Part shown: in pieces, positions 19,172 to 27,807 of the stretch
Position numbering within the stretch: position 1 is the stretch's first letter
Layout: the number at the start of each line of letters is the position of its first letter
NCBI RefSeq assembly: GCF_007991335.1
Contig: NZ_BJYD01000026.1
Coordinates: 186,001 to 250,000, forward strand
Direction: 5' to 3'
Length of the DNA: 64,000 nucleotides
Source: Halobacillus faecis
GTDB taxonomy: Bacteria; Bacillota; Bacilli; Bacillales; Halobacillaceae
Translations under genes and position numbers: made by a program
The notes under the pieces: model-generated
Databases searched by the model: none
Told to the model about the DNA's origin: nothing
Seen by the model: only the letters and a program-made list of their open reading frames with translations

Positions 19172-20209
19172 TTATAGTTTCACACTTGTTCCTGTTTCAC
19201 TGCTTTGATAGATGGCTTCCATCAATTTCGTCACTTTCAGCGCCTGTTCCGGCTTCACGACTAATTCGTCATTTCCTAAACAGCTGTCGATAAAGTTTTC
19301 CGCCTGAGCAAGACCAGGGGTAGGCTCGCCTTCACGGATTTTCGCTGTACTATCAAGCAGTGCCCCGTATTTCGCTTGATAGAGTTCAAAAGGATAGACG
19401 CTGAGTCCACCGTCGACACCAGAGATCGAAAGCGAAGTATGGTCTTCCTTGATGTTAGCCGCCCATGAGCATTCAAACTGCAAGGACACTCCGTTTTCAA
19501 ACGTAATGTAACTCGTCACATGATCATCAACGTTGAACGATTCATGATCGAATGCTCCCCAGTCGTTCACCTGTCCTGGAGTCTTGCTTAAACGGTCATA
19601 CGTGCGCCCCATCACTTCGACAGGTTTTGGGTCATCCAGAAGCCAAAGCGCAAGGTCGAGCAAATGACAGCCGAAATCGATCAAACTGCCGCCGCCTTGC
19701 AAATCTTTATTCGTGAATACACCCCAACCTGGAACCTTACGGCGTCGCATCGCTTGTACTCTCGTTACGAGAGGATCTCCAATTTCATTATGAAGGATCG
19801 CTTTTTTAGCCAGCTGTGCTTCCGGTGTGTAGCGGTAGTGGTAAGCGATTGATAAAAGGCGGTCATTTTTCTCTGCCGCTTCCATCATCGCTTCGCATTC
19901 TTCTGTCGTAATCGCCATCGGCTTCTCACATAACACGTGGACACCAGCTTCAAGGGCGGCAATGGAAATCTCCGCATGAAACTTGTTCGGCGTACAAATC
20001 GTGACCGCATCGACTTTTGCGAACATATCTTTATAATCTTTGAAAACGTAGGGAATCTGATGGGCTTCGGCTACTTCTTCCGCTCGTTGTTCATTCACAT
20101 CCTGAACAGCCGTCAGCTCCACTTTGTCTTTTAAATCAAGGAAAGAGGGAATATGCCGTCCTTGGGCAATTCCCCCTACTCCGATGATTCCCATTTTCAG
20201 ACGTGTCAT
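19172..20209 (-). CDS. Gfo/Idh/MocA family sugar dehydrogenase
   Basis: A 345-residue NAD(P)-dependent oxidoreductase. The N-terminal Rossmann fold begins GIIGVGGIAQGRHIP. The CEKPMA motif near residue 95 supplies the conserved Lys, and the second domain contains DFGCHLLDLALWLL, a form of the GxHxxD motif near 180. It overlaps the next dehydrogenase gene upstream by ATGA (20206-20209). The two are only moderately alike, so they probably do two different steps, for instance oxidation of the glycoside and re-reduction of the product. The substrate cannot be read from sequence. Confidence 0.87.
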   Translation of the reverse strand: MTRLKMGIIGVGGIAQGRHIPSFLDLKDKVELTAVQDVNEQRAEEVAEAHQIPYVFKDYKDMFAKVDAVTICTPNKFHAEISIAALEAGVHVLCEKPMAITTEECEAMMEAAEKNDRLLSIAYHYRYTPEAQLAKKAILHNEIGDPLVTRVQAMRRRKVPGWGVFTNKDLQGGGSLIDFGCHLLDLALWLLDDPKPVEVMGRTYDRLSKTPGQVNDWGAFDHESFNVDDHVTSYITFENGVSLQFECSWAANIKEDHTSLSISGVDGGLSVYPFELYQAKYGALLDSTAKIREGEPTPGLAQAENFIDSCLGNDELVVKPEQALKVTKLMEAIYQSSETGTSVKL

Positions 20210-21246
20210 TTGGTGACTTTCTCCAGGCTGCTGATCTGTCTCGTTTCGCCTGAGCGGAGGGCACCGAGGATGACTTCCAGTGATTTCATACCTTCTTCTC
20301 CGGTGATCAGAGGCTCGGTATCATTCACAATGCTGTCAACGAAGTGGTCGATGACGTGAGAATTGCTTTGTCCGCCTTCTTCATTGGATTGAATCTTCCC
20401 TAGCTGATAATTGACGATATCGCCATTTGTATATTGAGCAATCAAGGAGTATTCGGGATCGTCTTCAAGGCGAAGCGTTCCTTTTTCCCCATAGATCACT
20501 GTCGAATTGTCTTCATTCGGGTTGTATGCCCAGCTTGCTGCCATCGTTCCGACAACGCCAGATTGAGAGCGTAGAATGCAGACAGCATTATCATCAACCG
20601 TAATGTCTTTCTTCGCATTGTTCTCGACAAAGCCTGCGACATCGACGAATTCTTCACCAAGGATGTAGCGGAGCAGGTCTGCTTTATGTACTCCTAAATC
20701 TCCCATGGCACCGATGAACGCCTGATCCTTCTTGAAGAACCAGCTGTCTTCCCCTTCAGCACTCCATCCTTCTGGTCCACCGTGACCGAAGGCTGTACGG
20801 AAGCTGTAGACTTTTCCAATAGCGCCTGATTCAATCAGTTCTTTCGCTTTCACGTGTGAAGGAACGAAACGCTGGTTGTGGGCGATCATCAATTTCTTAC
20901 CGTTCTTTTCAGCCGCTTGAATCATTTCTTCCGCTTCTTCTTTAGAGGTTGCCATCGGCTTTTCACAAAGGACATGGGCACCGGCATTCAGTGCAGCAAT
21001 GGAGACGGGTGCATGCAAATAGTTCGGCAGGCAAACGCTTACCGCATCCACTTCTTCTTTCTTTAACAGCTCTTCATAATCTGTGTAAAGAGTTGCCCCG
21101 TGCACTTGCGCTACTTCTCTTGCACGTTCTTCAACAATGTCACATACGGCTGTGACTTCAACATTTTTATTCGCTACGTATTCGGGAAGGTGACGGTTTT
21201 GAGCAATACTTCCGCATCCAATTACAGCAATTTTCAATTGTGTCAT
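20206..21246 (-). CDS. Gfo/Idh/MocA family sugar dehydrogenase
   Basis: Second dehydrogenase of the operon, 346 residues. It opens with AVIGCGSIAQNRHLPEY (Rossmann glycine motif), has CEKPMATSKEEAEE near 95 and GDLGVHKADLLRYI near 180 (catalytic His/Asp region). Family members oxidise or reduce a sugar hydroxyl using NAD(P). It starts 14 bp after the ThuA-like gene and overlaps the next dehydrogenase by 4 bases, so the three are co-translated. In rhizobia the ThuA/ThuB pair combines the same two families for disaccharide use; the role here is inferred from that parallel. Confidence 0.87.
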   Translation of the reverse strand: MTQLKIAVIGCGSIAQNRHLPEYVANKNVEVTAVCDIVEERAREVAQVHGATLYTDYEELLKKEEVDAVSVCLPNYLHAPVSIAALNAGAHVLCEKPMATSKEEAEEMIQAAEKNGKKLMIAHNQRFVPSHVKAKELIESGAIGKVYSFRTAFGHGGPEGWSAEGEDSWFFKKDQAFIGAMGDLGVHKADLLRYILGEEFVDVAGFVENNAKKDITVDDNAVCILRSQSGVVGTMAASWAYNPNEDNSTVIYGEKGTLRLEDDPEYSLIAQYTNGDIVNYQLGKIQSNEEGGQSNSHVIDHFVDSIVNDTEPLITGEEGMKSLEVILGALRSGETRQISSLEKVTK

Positions 21247-21260
21247 AGTAAAAAGCTCCT

Positions 21261-21983
21261 TTATGATTTAGTTGAAATTTCTTCTAAAGGTTGAGCATTT
21301 CCGTACACAGGTGTCGGCGTTTCTGTGTTCTTCGCCCATTTCACACCATTACGGATGACGGTTTGTACTTCTTTGTTGTAATAGGTCGGGTACGTTTCAT
21401 GTCCCGGACGGAAATAAAAGACCTTCCCTCTTCCACGACGGAAAGTAGCCCCACTACGGAACACTTCTCCACCTTCAAACCAGCTGACGAAAATCAATTC
21501 TTCAGGTGTCGGGATATCAAAATGTTCGCCATACATTTCTTCTTTTTCAATTTCGATGAACTCGCCGATGCCTTCGGTGATCGGATGACTTGGATCAACG
21601 ACCCAGATGCGTTCTTTCTCATCTGCTTCACGCCACTTCAAATCACAGGACGTGCCCATCAACTTTTTGAACGGCTTAGAAAAGTGAGCAGAGTGAAGAA
21701 CGACAAGTCCCATGCCTTCAAGTACGCGCTGCTTTACTTTTTCCGCAATTTCATCCCGCACTTCATCATGGGCTTTATGTCCCCACCAAACGAGTACATC
21801 CGTTTCTGCAAGCACTTCATCGGTCAAACCATGCTCTTCCTCATCCAATGTCGCTGTCTTTACATTCTCATGATCCTCCCCAAGAAAATCCGCGATCGCA
21901 CTATGAATGCCCTCTGGGTATATATCAGCAACGACCTGGTTTTCTTTTTCGTGACGGTTTTCATTCCATACTAGTACGTTCAT
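21261..21983 (-). CDS. ThuA-like sugar utilisation protein
   Basis: A 240-residue ThuA-domain protein (trehalose utilisation family, glutamine-amidotransferase-like fold). Visible family segments are [20 protein letters not shown] (about 65), [14 protein letters not shown] (about 95), [29 protein letters not shown] (about 150; key part MYGE) and the C-terminal [20 protein letters not shown]. The start at 21983 is 7 bases after AAGGGG; an ATG two codons earlier is too close to that site. It follows the LacI gene by 49 bp, where a weak cre-like box occurs. The chemistry of ThuA proteins is poorly settled; acting on a keto-disaccharide is plausible. Confidence 0.85.
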   Translation of the reverse strand: MNVLVWNENRHEKENQVVADIYPEGIHSAIADFLGEDHENVKTATLDEEEHGLTDEVLAETDVLVWWGHKAHDEVRDEIAEKVKQRVLEGMGLVVLHSAHFSKPFKKLMGTSCDLKWREADEKERIWVVDPSHPITEGIGEFIEIEKEEMYGEHFDIPTPEELIFVSWFEGGEVFRSGATFRRGRGKVFYFRPGHETYPTYYNKEVQTVIRNGVKWAKNTETPTPVYGNAQPLEEISTKS

Positions 21984-22005
21984 GTTCATTCCCCTTTTCT
22001 TTATA

Positions 22006-22019
22006 AATAAGCGCTTTCT
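22006..22019 (-). promoter_or_regulatory. weak cre-like box before the ThuA gene
   Basis: AGAAAGCGCTTATT, three differences from TGWAANCGNTNNCA, in the 49-bp gap after the LacI gene. Low confidence. Confidence 0.3.
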
Positions 22020-22032
22020 TTCTGAGAAAAAA

Positions 22033-23073
22033 TTAATCTGCTTGTTTGATTGGTTTCCTAGGATGGCAGGAATCCCGTTCTACGATGACCGTAGGAATGA
22101 TCACGCTTTTTTTGATCATATCCGGCCGGTTCAATAAATCGATCAAGCTTCTTGCTGATTCATGGCCCAATTGAAACGACTGTGTATCTACTGTTGTTAA
22201 TGCGGGATTGGATAAACGGGCAATCATCGTGTTGTTGAACCCGACAATGCTCATATCCTCCGGCAGATTCAAACCTTTGGAGGTCAAAGCTCTCATGACG
22301 GTCAAAGCATTATAATCATCGGTGATGACAAGGCCTGTCGGTGGATCCTTTACCTGCAGCAGTTCCTCCACCACTTGATCGGCATCCGCCAGTCCCGATT
22401 GGATATTTTTTTGTAAATTCTTGTCTTCCTCTAAATGACCATTCGCCAAAGCTTGTCGAAATCCTTCTAAACGGTCCCTGGCCACTTCGAAATGATAGTC
22501 GCCTCCGATAAAGCCGATTCTCTCATGACCCAGTTGAATCAAATAATCCGTCACTTCTTTACTTGCGAGGATGTTGTCGTTATCCACAAACATCGTTTCA
22601 CCTGCTCGATTCACAGGTTTTCCAACCATCACGAAAGGGAAATTGCACTCCCGCAAGTATGGGACGACTTGATCATCTTCACGGGAATACAAGACGATGA
22701 CACCATCGACCCGCTTTCCTTGCACCATTTTGACAACTTCTTTGAAGATCGCTTCTTCCGTATTGCCTGTTGTCAAATAAATGCTGTAATCCTCTTCATG
22801 ACATGCATCACTGATTCCCCTCAACAGTTCTGAGAAAAAGGGGTTATCAAAAGAGTGGACGGTAGAAACTTTGGTTACAATGCCGATCGTCTGCGTTGAT
22901 TGGCTGACGAGGACGCGGCCATTGTAATTGATGTGATACCCCAGTTCCTCCATCACTTTTCTCACTTTCCGTTTCGTCCGTTCGCTGATTCGCGGACTAT
23001 CGGAGATGACTCTGGATACCGTAGAAGGAGCGACATTCGCAACTCTCGCCACATCTTTAATCGTGACAGACAC
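22033..23073 (-). CDS. LacI-family transcriptional regulator
   Basis: A 346-residue repressor with the LacI helix-turn-helix at the N-terminus ([20 protein letters not shown]) and hinge helix, then a periplasmic-binding-like sugar domain (QTIGIVTK..., [28 protein letters not shown]). GTG at 23073 is preferred because GGAGG lies 8 bases away; the ATG three codons upstream is only 2 bases from that site. It sits between the permeases and the ThuA gene, within one run of minus-strand genes. Two GTGNAAACGTATTCAC-like palindromes upstream of the binding protein are its probable operators. Confidence 0.88.
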   Translation of the reverse strand: MSVTIKDVARVANVAPSTVSRVISDSPRISERTKRKVRKVMEELGYHINYNGRVLVSQSTQTIGIVTKVSTVHSFDNPFFSELLRGISDACHEEDYSIYLTTGNTEEAIFKEVVKMVQGKRVDGVIVLYSREDDQVVPYLRECNFPFVMVGKPVNRAGETMFVDNDNILASKEVTDYLIQLGHERIGFIGGDYHFEVARDRLEGFRQALANGHLEEDKNLQKNIQSGLADADQVVEELLQVKDPPTGLVITDDYNALTVMRALTSKGLNLPEDMSIVGFNNTMIARLSNPALTTVDTQSFQLGHESARSLIDLLNRPDMIKKSVIIPTVIVERDSCHPRKPIKQAD

Positions 23074-23179
23074 GCCCATCGCCTCCTTTCCTCTATTCAT
23101 CTTTCATTTTCTAATTCAAACCCATTCGATGGATCGGAATGACCGATCACTCGCCCCTCTTATAGAAGGGATGAAAAGC

Positions 23180-24004
23180 TTATTTGACCGCACCTTCGGA
23201 TACGCCATTGATGATTTGTTTTTGGGCGAAAAAGTATCCGATGATGACCGGAAGGATGGCAATCGTCAGACCTGCAAGTGCCAGATGCCATTGTTTCGTG
23301 TATTGACCGAAGAAGTAGAACATCTTCAATGGAATCGTCGCATTGGATTCACTCAATACAAGGGAAGGCAATAGGTAATCGTTCCAGATCCAAATAACGT
23401 TCAAGATCGCCACGGTTACGGATATTGGCTTCAACAATGGGAAAATGATGTACCAGAACGTTTGGAAACGGTTCGCTCCATCGATGATAGCCGCTTCGTC
23501 CATGGATTTAGAAATCCCTGTCATCGCACCGTGATAAAGGAAGATCGACAAACTACAACCGAAACCAAGGTACATGAAGATCAATCCACCAGCGTTCAAC
23601 ATGTCCGCTTGGCCGAAAATAGAGACGAGTGGAATCATGACCGACTGGAACGGGATCAACATCGCAGCAACGAAGATGAAGAAAATAACGCCGCTGAGTT
23701 TACTTTTGTTCCTGGCTAGTGCATATCCCGCCATGGAAGAAAACAGGATGATGATCGCGATACTCAAACCTGTAATCAAAACCGAGTTGAACAGTGACTT
23801 CAAGAAAGCCAAATCAATGAAAGCTTCTACAAAGTTTGCGAATACGACTTCTTCAGGGAACCCTAGAACACCAGAAAAGATATCACGCTTTGTTTTGAAT
23901 GCATTGACGATCATCAAATAGAAAGGCGCAATCCAGATGAGACCAAGCAGAAGGCCGAGAATTTCGATGGAAATTAAATTCCGTTTTTCTTTATTCTTAT
24001 TCAT
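23180..24004 (-). CDS. sugar ABC transporter permease (MalG/AraQ type)
   Basis: A 274-residue inner-membrane subunit with about six spans. The EAA loop (EAAIIDGANRFQTFWYIIFP) is near residue 170 and the C-terminus reads FAQKQIINGVSEGAVK, typical of the MalG-type partner. The start shares one base with the preceding permease stop (TAATG at 24002-24006), so the pair is coupled. The cargo is presumably the glycoside handled by the ThuA/dehydrogenase/isomerase genes downstream. No ATPase gene is nearby; a shared MsmX-like ATPase is inferred. Confidence 0.9.
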   Translation of the reverse strand: MNKNKEKRNLISIEILGLLLGLIWIAPFYLMIVNAFKTKRDIFSGVLGFPEEVVFANFVEAFIDLAFLKSLFNSVLITGLSIAIIILFSSMAGYALARNKSKLSGVIFFIFVAAMLIPFQSVMIPLVSIFGQADMLNAGGLIFMYLGFGCSLSIFLYHGAMTGISKSMDEAAIIDGANRFQTFWYIIFPLLKPISVTVAILNVIWIWNDYLLPSLVLSESNATIPLKMFYFFGQYTKQWHLALAGLTIAILPVIIGYFFAQKQIINGVSEGAVK

Positions 24005-24864
24005 TACATCTCAACCTCCCGTTTCTTGTTGTAATACACTTGCGTCAATGCTATGACAGCAACGATCAAGAAAAAGATAACAGCTTTAGCCTGAGCGTAA
24101 GCCATTTGATTATCAGAGAACGCGGTACGTACAATTTCCATTGCTACCATCTGCGTCGAGTTGAATGGTCCGCCGTTTGTCAGGGACAAGTTCTGGTCAT
24201 AGATCTTGAAGGCCATGGAAAGCGTTAAGAACATACTAACCGTAAATGCCGGGGCAACGAGCGGGAACGTGATGTTTTTGAAGCGTTGGAAGCTGCTTGC
24301 TCCGTCAATCTTCGCTGCTTCAATCAACTCTTTCGGAATGTTTTCAAGGTAAGCAATGTAAATGATCATGATATACCCAGCCATCTGCCATGCGGTCAGG
24401 ATGACAAGGCCCCAGAAACCAGTGTTCGTCGTAGACAGCCAACCGTTCAATCCTTCAATTCCTGTAAGACCGGCAATATCTCCGAATACACTGATGAAAA
24501 TGAACTGCCAGATAAACCCTAAAATCAGACCACCGATCAAGTTCGGCATAAAGAAGACGGTACGCAGAAGGTTGCCTGACTTGATGTTACGAGTAACAAG
24601 AAGAGCCAGTCCAAGACCCATGATGTTCAAGAGAATGACGGTTACCACAGCGAATTTAACCGTGAACCAGATCGAATCCATGAATTCACTTTCCTGGAAA
24701 AGGTTAATGTAATTCTCAAAACCTATGAATGCATTTGCTGTAATCCCGTTCCAATCCGTGAAGGAATAGAAGAGACCATATAAGAAAGGAATGACAACGA
24801 CTATACCAAGACCCATGATCACCGGCGTCAGGAACAGCCAGAAAGATAAACTTCGATTCTGCAT
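24004..24864 (-). CDS. sugar ABC transporter permease (MalF/UgpA type)
   Basis: A 286-residue permease with a hydrophobic N-terminus (SLSFWLFLTPVIMGLGIVVVIPFLYGL) and an EAA loop near 190 (EAAKIDGASSFQRFKNITFP). LTNGGPFNSTQMVAMEI near 235 is typical of the MalF-type subunit. Translation starts after GGAGGAG 7 bases upstream. It is separated from the binding-protein gene by 176 bp holding an 11-bp perfect stem-loop that lacks a T-run, more likely an mRNA stabiliser or partial attenuator than a full terminator. Confidence 0.9.
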   Translation of the reverse strand: MQNRSLSFWLFLTPVIMGLGIVVVIPFLYGLFYSFTDWNGITANAFIGFENYINLFQESEFMDSIWFTVKFAVVTVILLNIMGLGLALLVTRNIKSGNLLRTVFFMPNLIGGLILGFIWQFIFISVFGDIAGLTGIEGLNGWLSTTNTGFWGLVILTAWQMAGYIMIIYIAYLENIPKELIEAAKIDGASSFQRFKNITFPLVAPAFTVSMFLTLSMAFKIYDQNLSLTNGGPFNSTQMVAMEIVRTAFSDNQMAYAQAKAVIFFLIVAVIALTQVYYNKKREVEM

Positions 24865-24998
24865 GTATTACTCCTCCAATACTTTAAGCGGGACGAACCG
24901 CACGTTATGATATCGATTTCATATGATTGGATAAAACATCCCATCTATTAACATACTTACCTATTTAAATATCCTAATAGAGGGGATCTTTTATAGTA

Positions 24999-25025
24999 CC
25001 AGTAAGGGCAGCAAGCCCTTACTGG
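24999..25025 (-). other. stem-loop between binding-protein and permease genes
   Basis: Perfect 11-bp stem CCAGTAAGGGC, loop AGCAA, GCCCTTACTGG. No T-run follows, so it probably stabilises the upstream message or only partly stops transcription. Confidence 0.6.
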
Positions 25026-25040
25026 TTCCAATTCTACTGC

Positions 25041-26348
25041 TTATTGACGAGCATCTTCCCAAGCTTGAGTCGCTCTTTGTTCTACTTCTTCCCAGCTGAT
25101 GTCTCCAGCAAGGTATTCTTGTACAGCTACTCCGAATGCGTCTTCAGTCCAGCCAGTCGGCGCTCCAAGGAAGACCCATCCAAGCGTGTTGCCTTCGTTT
25201 GCATACTCATAGATTTCCTGAGAAATCGGATCTGCAATTTCCTGATCTTCATAACCTTCGTAAGCAGGAATGAACTTGAATTCTTCTGTTACGAATTGCT
25301 TTCCTTTTTCAGATGTGTACATCCAATCTAAGAAATCCTTACTTGCTTGTACAACTTCATCTTCAGACTCTTTGTTCACAACCCAGTAGTTCGGTACACC
25401 AACAGGGATGCTTCCTTCGTAACCTTCTACAGGAATTGGAAGAAGGCCGACGTTGTTCTCAGCAAATTCAGGATCCATGGATTCAACTGTGTTGTAAACC
25501 CAGTTCCCTTGCTGAATCATCGCCACTTTACCAAGAGAGAAGTTTTCTTCAACCTGTTGAGAGTAGTCAAGGCTCAGTGTCGGTTGAACAGAGTACTCAT
25601 TTTGAAGGTCTACGAAACGCTTCATTTGGTCACCCATCTGGAACTCAATCGTATCCGCTTCATAAGCTTCCATGATGTCATTGTTAAATTCATCTGCAAT
25701 ATACGCATTGGCTAAGTGGTTACCGATGACCCACTTCTCTTTAGCCGGGAAGGCGAAAGGTGCATCGATTCCAAGCTCACCTTTTTGATCTTCCAACGTT
25801 TGAACAGCTTCTTCTAGAGCTTCAAATGTTGTGATTTCATCCGCATTGATTCCTGCTTCTTCAAAAACTTTCTTGTTATAAAGAAGGCCGTATCCTTCTT
25901 GGTTGAAAGGAAGCCCTAACACTTGATCATTACGAGATACGCCGGAAAGTGTACCTTCTAGAGCTGCGTTTGCTGCATCTGTATCAGAAAGGTCGGCTAA
26001 GTATTGCTCATACTCATCGACGTCTGTCGGTCCACCGACGTTGAAGATGTCAGGCTCTTCACCAGAAGAGAAAGATGTCTTCAGTGATGCACCGTAGTCG
26101 TTTCCTCCACCAACGGTTTTAACATTGATGTTCACGTCCGGGTTTTCTTCTTCGTACATGGAGACAAGCTCTTCAAACTGGTCTTTGAATTCTACTTTAA
26201 ACTGAAAAACATCGACGGTAACGGCATCGCCTGAAGCATTGTCGTCTGAACTACTGCTGTCGTCGGATCCAAATGAACAACCAGAAAGAGCTACAGTAGA
26301 CGCTAACAGTGCTGTCGCAATCCCAGAATAAAACTTGTTTCTTTTCAT
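25041..26348 (-). CDS. sugar ABC transporter substrate-binding lipoprotein
   Basis: Extracellular solute-binding protein, family 1, 435 residues. It starts MKRNKFYSGIATALLASTVALSGCSF, with lipobox LSGC, then a Ser/Asp-rich linker (FGSDDSSSSDDNASGD) before the fold (VTVDVFQFKVEFKDQFEELV). The start at 26348 has GGGGTGG 6 bases upstream; a longer reading from 26378 lacks a site. It is the first gene of the sugar-oxidation operon and is preceded by two LacI-type palindromes 81 bp apart, so it is probably induced by the imported sugar. It is quite unlike the first binding protein in the window. Confidence 0.92.
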   Translation of the reverse strand: MKRNKFYSGIATALLASTVALSGCSFGSDDSSSSDDNASGDAVTVDVFQFKVEFKDQFEELVSMYEEENPDVNINVKTVGGGNDYGASLKTSFSSGEEPDIFNVGGPTDVDEYEQYLADLSDTDAANAALEGTLSGVSRNDQVLGLPFNQEGYGLLYNKKVFEEAGINADEITTFEALEEAVQTLEDQKGELGIDAPFAFPAKEKWVIGNHLANAYIADEFNNDIMEAYEADTIEFQMGDQMKRFVDLQNEYSVQPTLSLDYSQQVEENFSLGKVAMIQQGNWVYNTVESMDPEFAENNVGLLPIPVEGYEGSIPVGVPNYWVVNKESEDEVVQASKDFLDWMYTSEKGKQFVTEEFKFIPAYEGYEDQEIADPISQEIYEYANEGNTLGWVFLGAPTGWTEDAFGVAVQEYLAGDISWEEVEQRATQAWEDARQ

Positions 26349-26434
26349 CTCATCCACCCCTATTTTTTTATCAATCATTGAATCCGCTTACATACCACAT
26401 CTAAGAAAAGAGTTTTCCAACTTGTGAAACCTAC

Positions 26435-26450
26435 GCGCATACGTTTGCGC
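26435..26450. promoter_or_regulatory. probable LacI-family operator O1
   Basis: GCGCATACGTTTGCGC, palindromic except one pair, centred on ACGT, 87 bp upstream of the binding-protein start. Confidence 0.6.
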
Positions 26451-26515
26451 AAATGGCAGTTAAAAAACTCATCAGCTTGTCCACAATGAGTATAAAAAGA
26501 GCTATTAATTAAGAT

Positions 26516-26531
26516 GTGAATACGTTTGCAC
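26516..26531. promoter_or_regulatory. probable LacI-family operator O2
   Basis: GTGAATACGTTTGCAC, same core TACGTTTGC as O1, exactly 81 bp away, so both would sit nearly on one face for looping. Confidence 0.6.
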
Positions 26532-26713
26532 AAAATCCATTGATTAATGAAGTTGAGTAAATCATAACACGGGGGGCATACAAATACAACACCATTTTTC
26601 AAATAATTCTCCAAATAGACAGTGTTTCCATAGATTCGTTTTTTCCTGCCTTTTATGTGTCGTGTCATGAACTTACGTGATTCCACATACTTTGTAAGAG
26701 TGAGGTGAAAGAA

Positions 26714-27151
26714 ATGAAGAAAAAGAATGGTCCGATCAATTGGGAGGCTTTTTCAGAAAATGTAGAGAAGGTATTAGGGGAAGATTTCTGGAACGACATG
26801 CATCATGTCATTCCCAAGCGCGGTCCTTCTTACGACTTTTTTGAAACAAAAGATCAGGCTGTCCTTGTTATTGAACTGCCCGGCCTAACAAAGAGTGACC
26901 CGGTCTATCTAACCCAGGAGGGCACTTCTATGATTATCAGAGGGGAGATTACTCCCAATTACCCAGTAGCGGAAGAAGATTTAATTCATAACGAACGAAT
27001 GAAAGGAAGCTTTAAACGTGTCATCCCCGTCCCCTTCCATTATACAGCGGAAGATATCGTGACCGCCTACAAAGACGGTCTTTTGACCGTCACCATTTTT
27101 AAACGACAGAAAAACAGGGACATTCCGATTGAATTAGAAGACCATCAATAA
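26714..27151 (+). CDS. Hsp20/alpha-crystallin family small heat-shock protein
   Basis: An ATP-independent holdase chaperone that keeps unfolded proteins soluble. The 145-residue protein has a short N-terminal arm and an alpha-crystallin domain at about 40-130 (YDFFETKDQAVLVIELPGLTK, then ERMKGSFKRVIPVP and AYKDGLLTVTIFKRQ, where GLLTV is the conserved A-x-x-x-G-V/L-L block). ATG at 26714 is 6 bases from GAGGTG. The stop overlaps the stop of the opposing gene by 7 bases. The usual C-terminal IxI/V anchor may be IPIEL near the end. Confidence 0.88.
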   Translation: MKKKNGPINWEAFSENVEKVLGEDFWNDMHHVIPKRGPSYDFFETKDQAVLVIELPGLTKSDPVYLTQEGTSMIIRGEITPNYPVAEEDLIHNERMKGSFKRVIPVPFHYTAEDIVTAYKDGLLTVTIFKRQKNRDIPIELEDHQ

Positions 27152-27561
27152 TGCAAAAAGATTTCTTTTTCATCGGAGCTCTTTTTTTGTAAACGAACTT
27201 CAATTGCGCCGTTCTGGTATTGGGCATATCCATTTCTTCTACTCGTCTGAACGGGCAGAGCAATCTCCATCCGATCAGCCCAAATCCCGCTTACAAACAG
27301 CTTCCCGCTTCCAACACTCAATCTGATCTCTTCTACATCCACTTCATAAGGAACGGGGATGGTGACGACTACTTCCCTCATCAGTTCCACCACTTTATAG
27401 TCACTGCTCGGTTGGTTCGTCTTCTGCTGATCTTTTGGTGTCAAAGCATCCTGGATCGACTTTTGTACGAAATCATTCATTTTCCCCATATCCATGAAAT
27501 CATCAGGAAGAAAAGAACTCTCTTTCCCCAAAGGATTAAACCAATTCTTAATGTCTTTCAT
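27145..27561 (-). CDS. Hsp20-like spore coat/germination protein (GerT/CotP-like)
   Basis: A 138-residue protein whose C-terminal half (about 55-130) resembles a diverged alpha-crystallin domain: REVVVTIPVPYEVDVEEIRLSV then LFVSGIWADRMEIALPV and NGAIEVRLQKK. The N-terminal half is soluble and Pro/Gln-rich. Coat-associated Hsp20-like proteins such as GerT and CotP are known in Bacillus. Its position, with a start only 43 bp from a divergent GerPA-like gene, supports a spore role, but that is inference. It overlaps the Hsp20 gene end to end by 7 bases, so no terminator separates them. Confidence 0.65.
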   Translation of the reverse strand: MKDIKNWFNPLGKESSFLPDDFMDMGKMNDFVQKSIQDALTPKDQQKTNQPSSDYKVVELMREVVVTIPVPYEVDVEEIRLSVGSGKLFVSGIWADRMEIALPVQTSRRNGYAQYQNGAIEVRLQKKSSDEKEIFLHY

Positions 27562-27604
27562 GCTTATCTTTTCCTTTCATACATTAGTGATAGGAGGTGA
27601 TGAT

Positions 27605-27802
27605 ATGAGTCATATTCAATTTAAGAATTTATCCGTTGACCAAATCAGTGCCACATCGGGAATCTTTTCAGGAACAAACCTCCAATCTGGATTTAAAGCC
27701 GTGCAACAGAGCTGGGAAGGAAACGGAAGAATCATTGGTCACAAAAACACCCTTCAACACAATAAACATTTAGTCATCAAACGGCCTTCTAAAAGAGTGT
27801 AA
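27605..27802 (+). CDS. GerPA/GerPF-like small spore germination protein
   Basis: A 65-residue protein, MSHIQFKNLSVDQISATSGIFSGTNLQSGF..., with the hallmark of the GerPA/PF family: a short beta-strand opening, a SATSGIFSGTN core, and an Asn/Gly-rich tail. In Bacillus GerP proteins help nutrients pass through the coat. The start at 27605 follows ATAGGAGGTGATG. It is the first of three tightly spaced plus-strand genes (gaps 5 and 1 bp) and is aligned to two minus-strand paralogues at 28408-28919. Membership is judged by eye, so moderately sure. Confidence 0.72.
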   Translation: MSHIQFKNLSVDQISATSGIFSGTNLQSGFKAVQQSWEGNGRIIGHKNTLQHNKHLVIKRPSKRV

Positions 27803-27807
27803 ACGTT

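Larger units (their letters stand above)
26349..26713. other. 365-bp promoter region between the second sugar operon and the Hsp20 gene
   Basis: Non-coding. It contains two LacI-type operators, a TATACT possible -10 at 26489-26494 (minus strand) and the upstream region of the plus-strand Hsp20 gene. A 103-residue frame on the minus strand covers it but has no ribosome site and crosses the operators. Confidence 0.55.

Noticed and set aside
21291-21974. 227-residue frame on the plus strand
   Set aside because: Antisense of the ThuA-like gene; composition is that of a shadow frame and no family is recognisable.
23133-23150. GATCGG...CCGATC inverted repeat between the LacI and permease genes
   Set aside because: Short stem with no T-run, and no second copy found; not enough to call an operator or terminator.
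26375-26686. 103-residue frame on the minus strand upstream of the binding protein
   Set aside because: No ribosome site, odd composition, and it runs through both operators.
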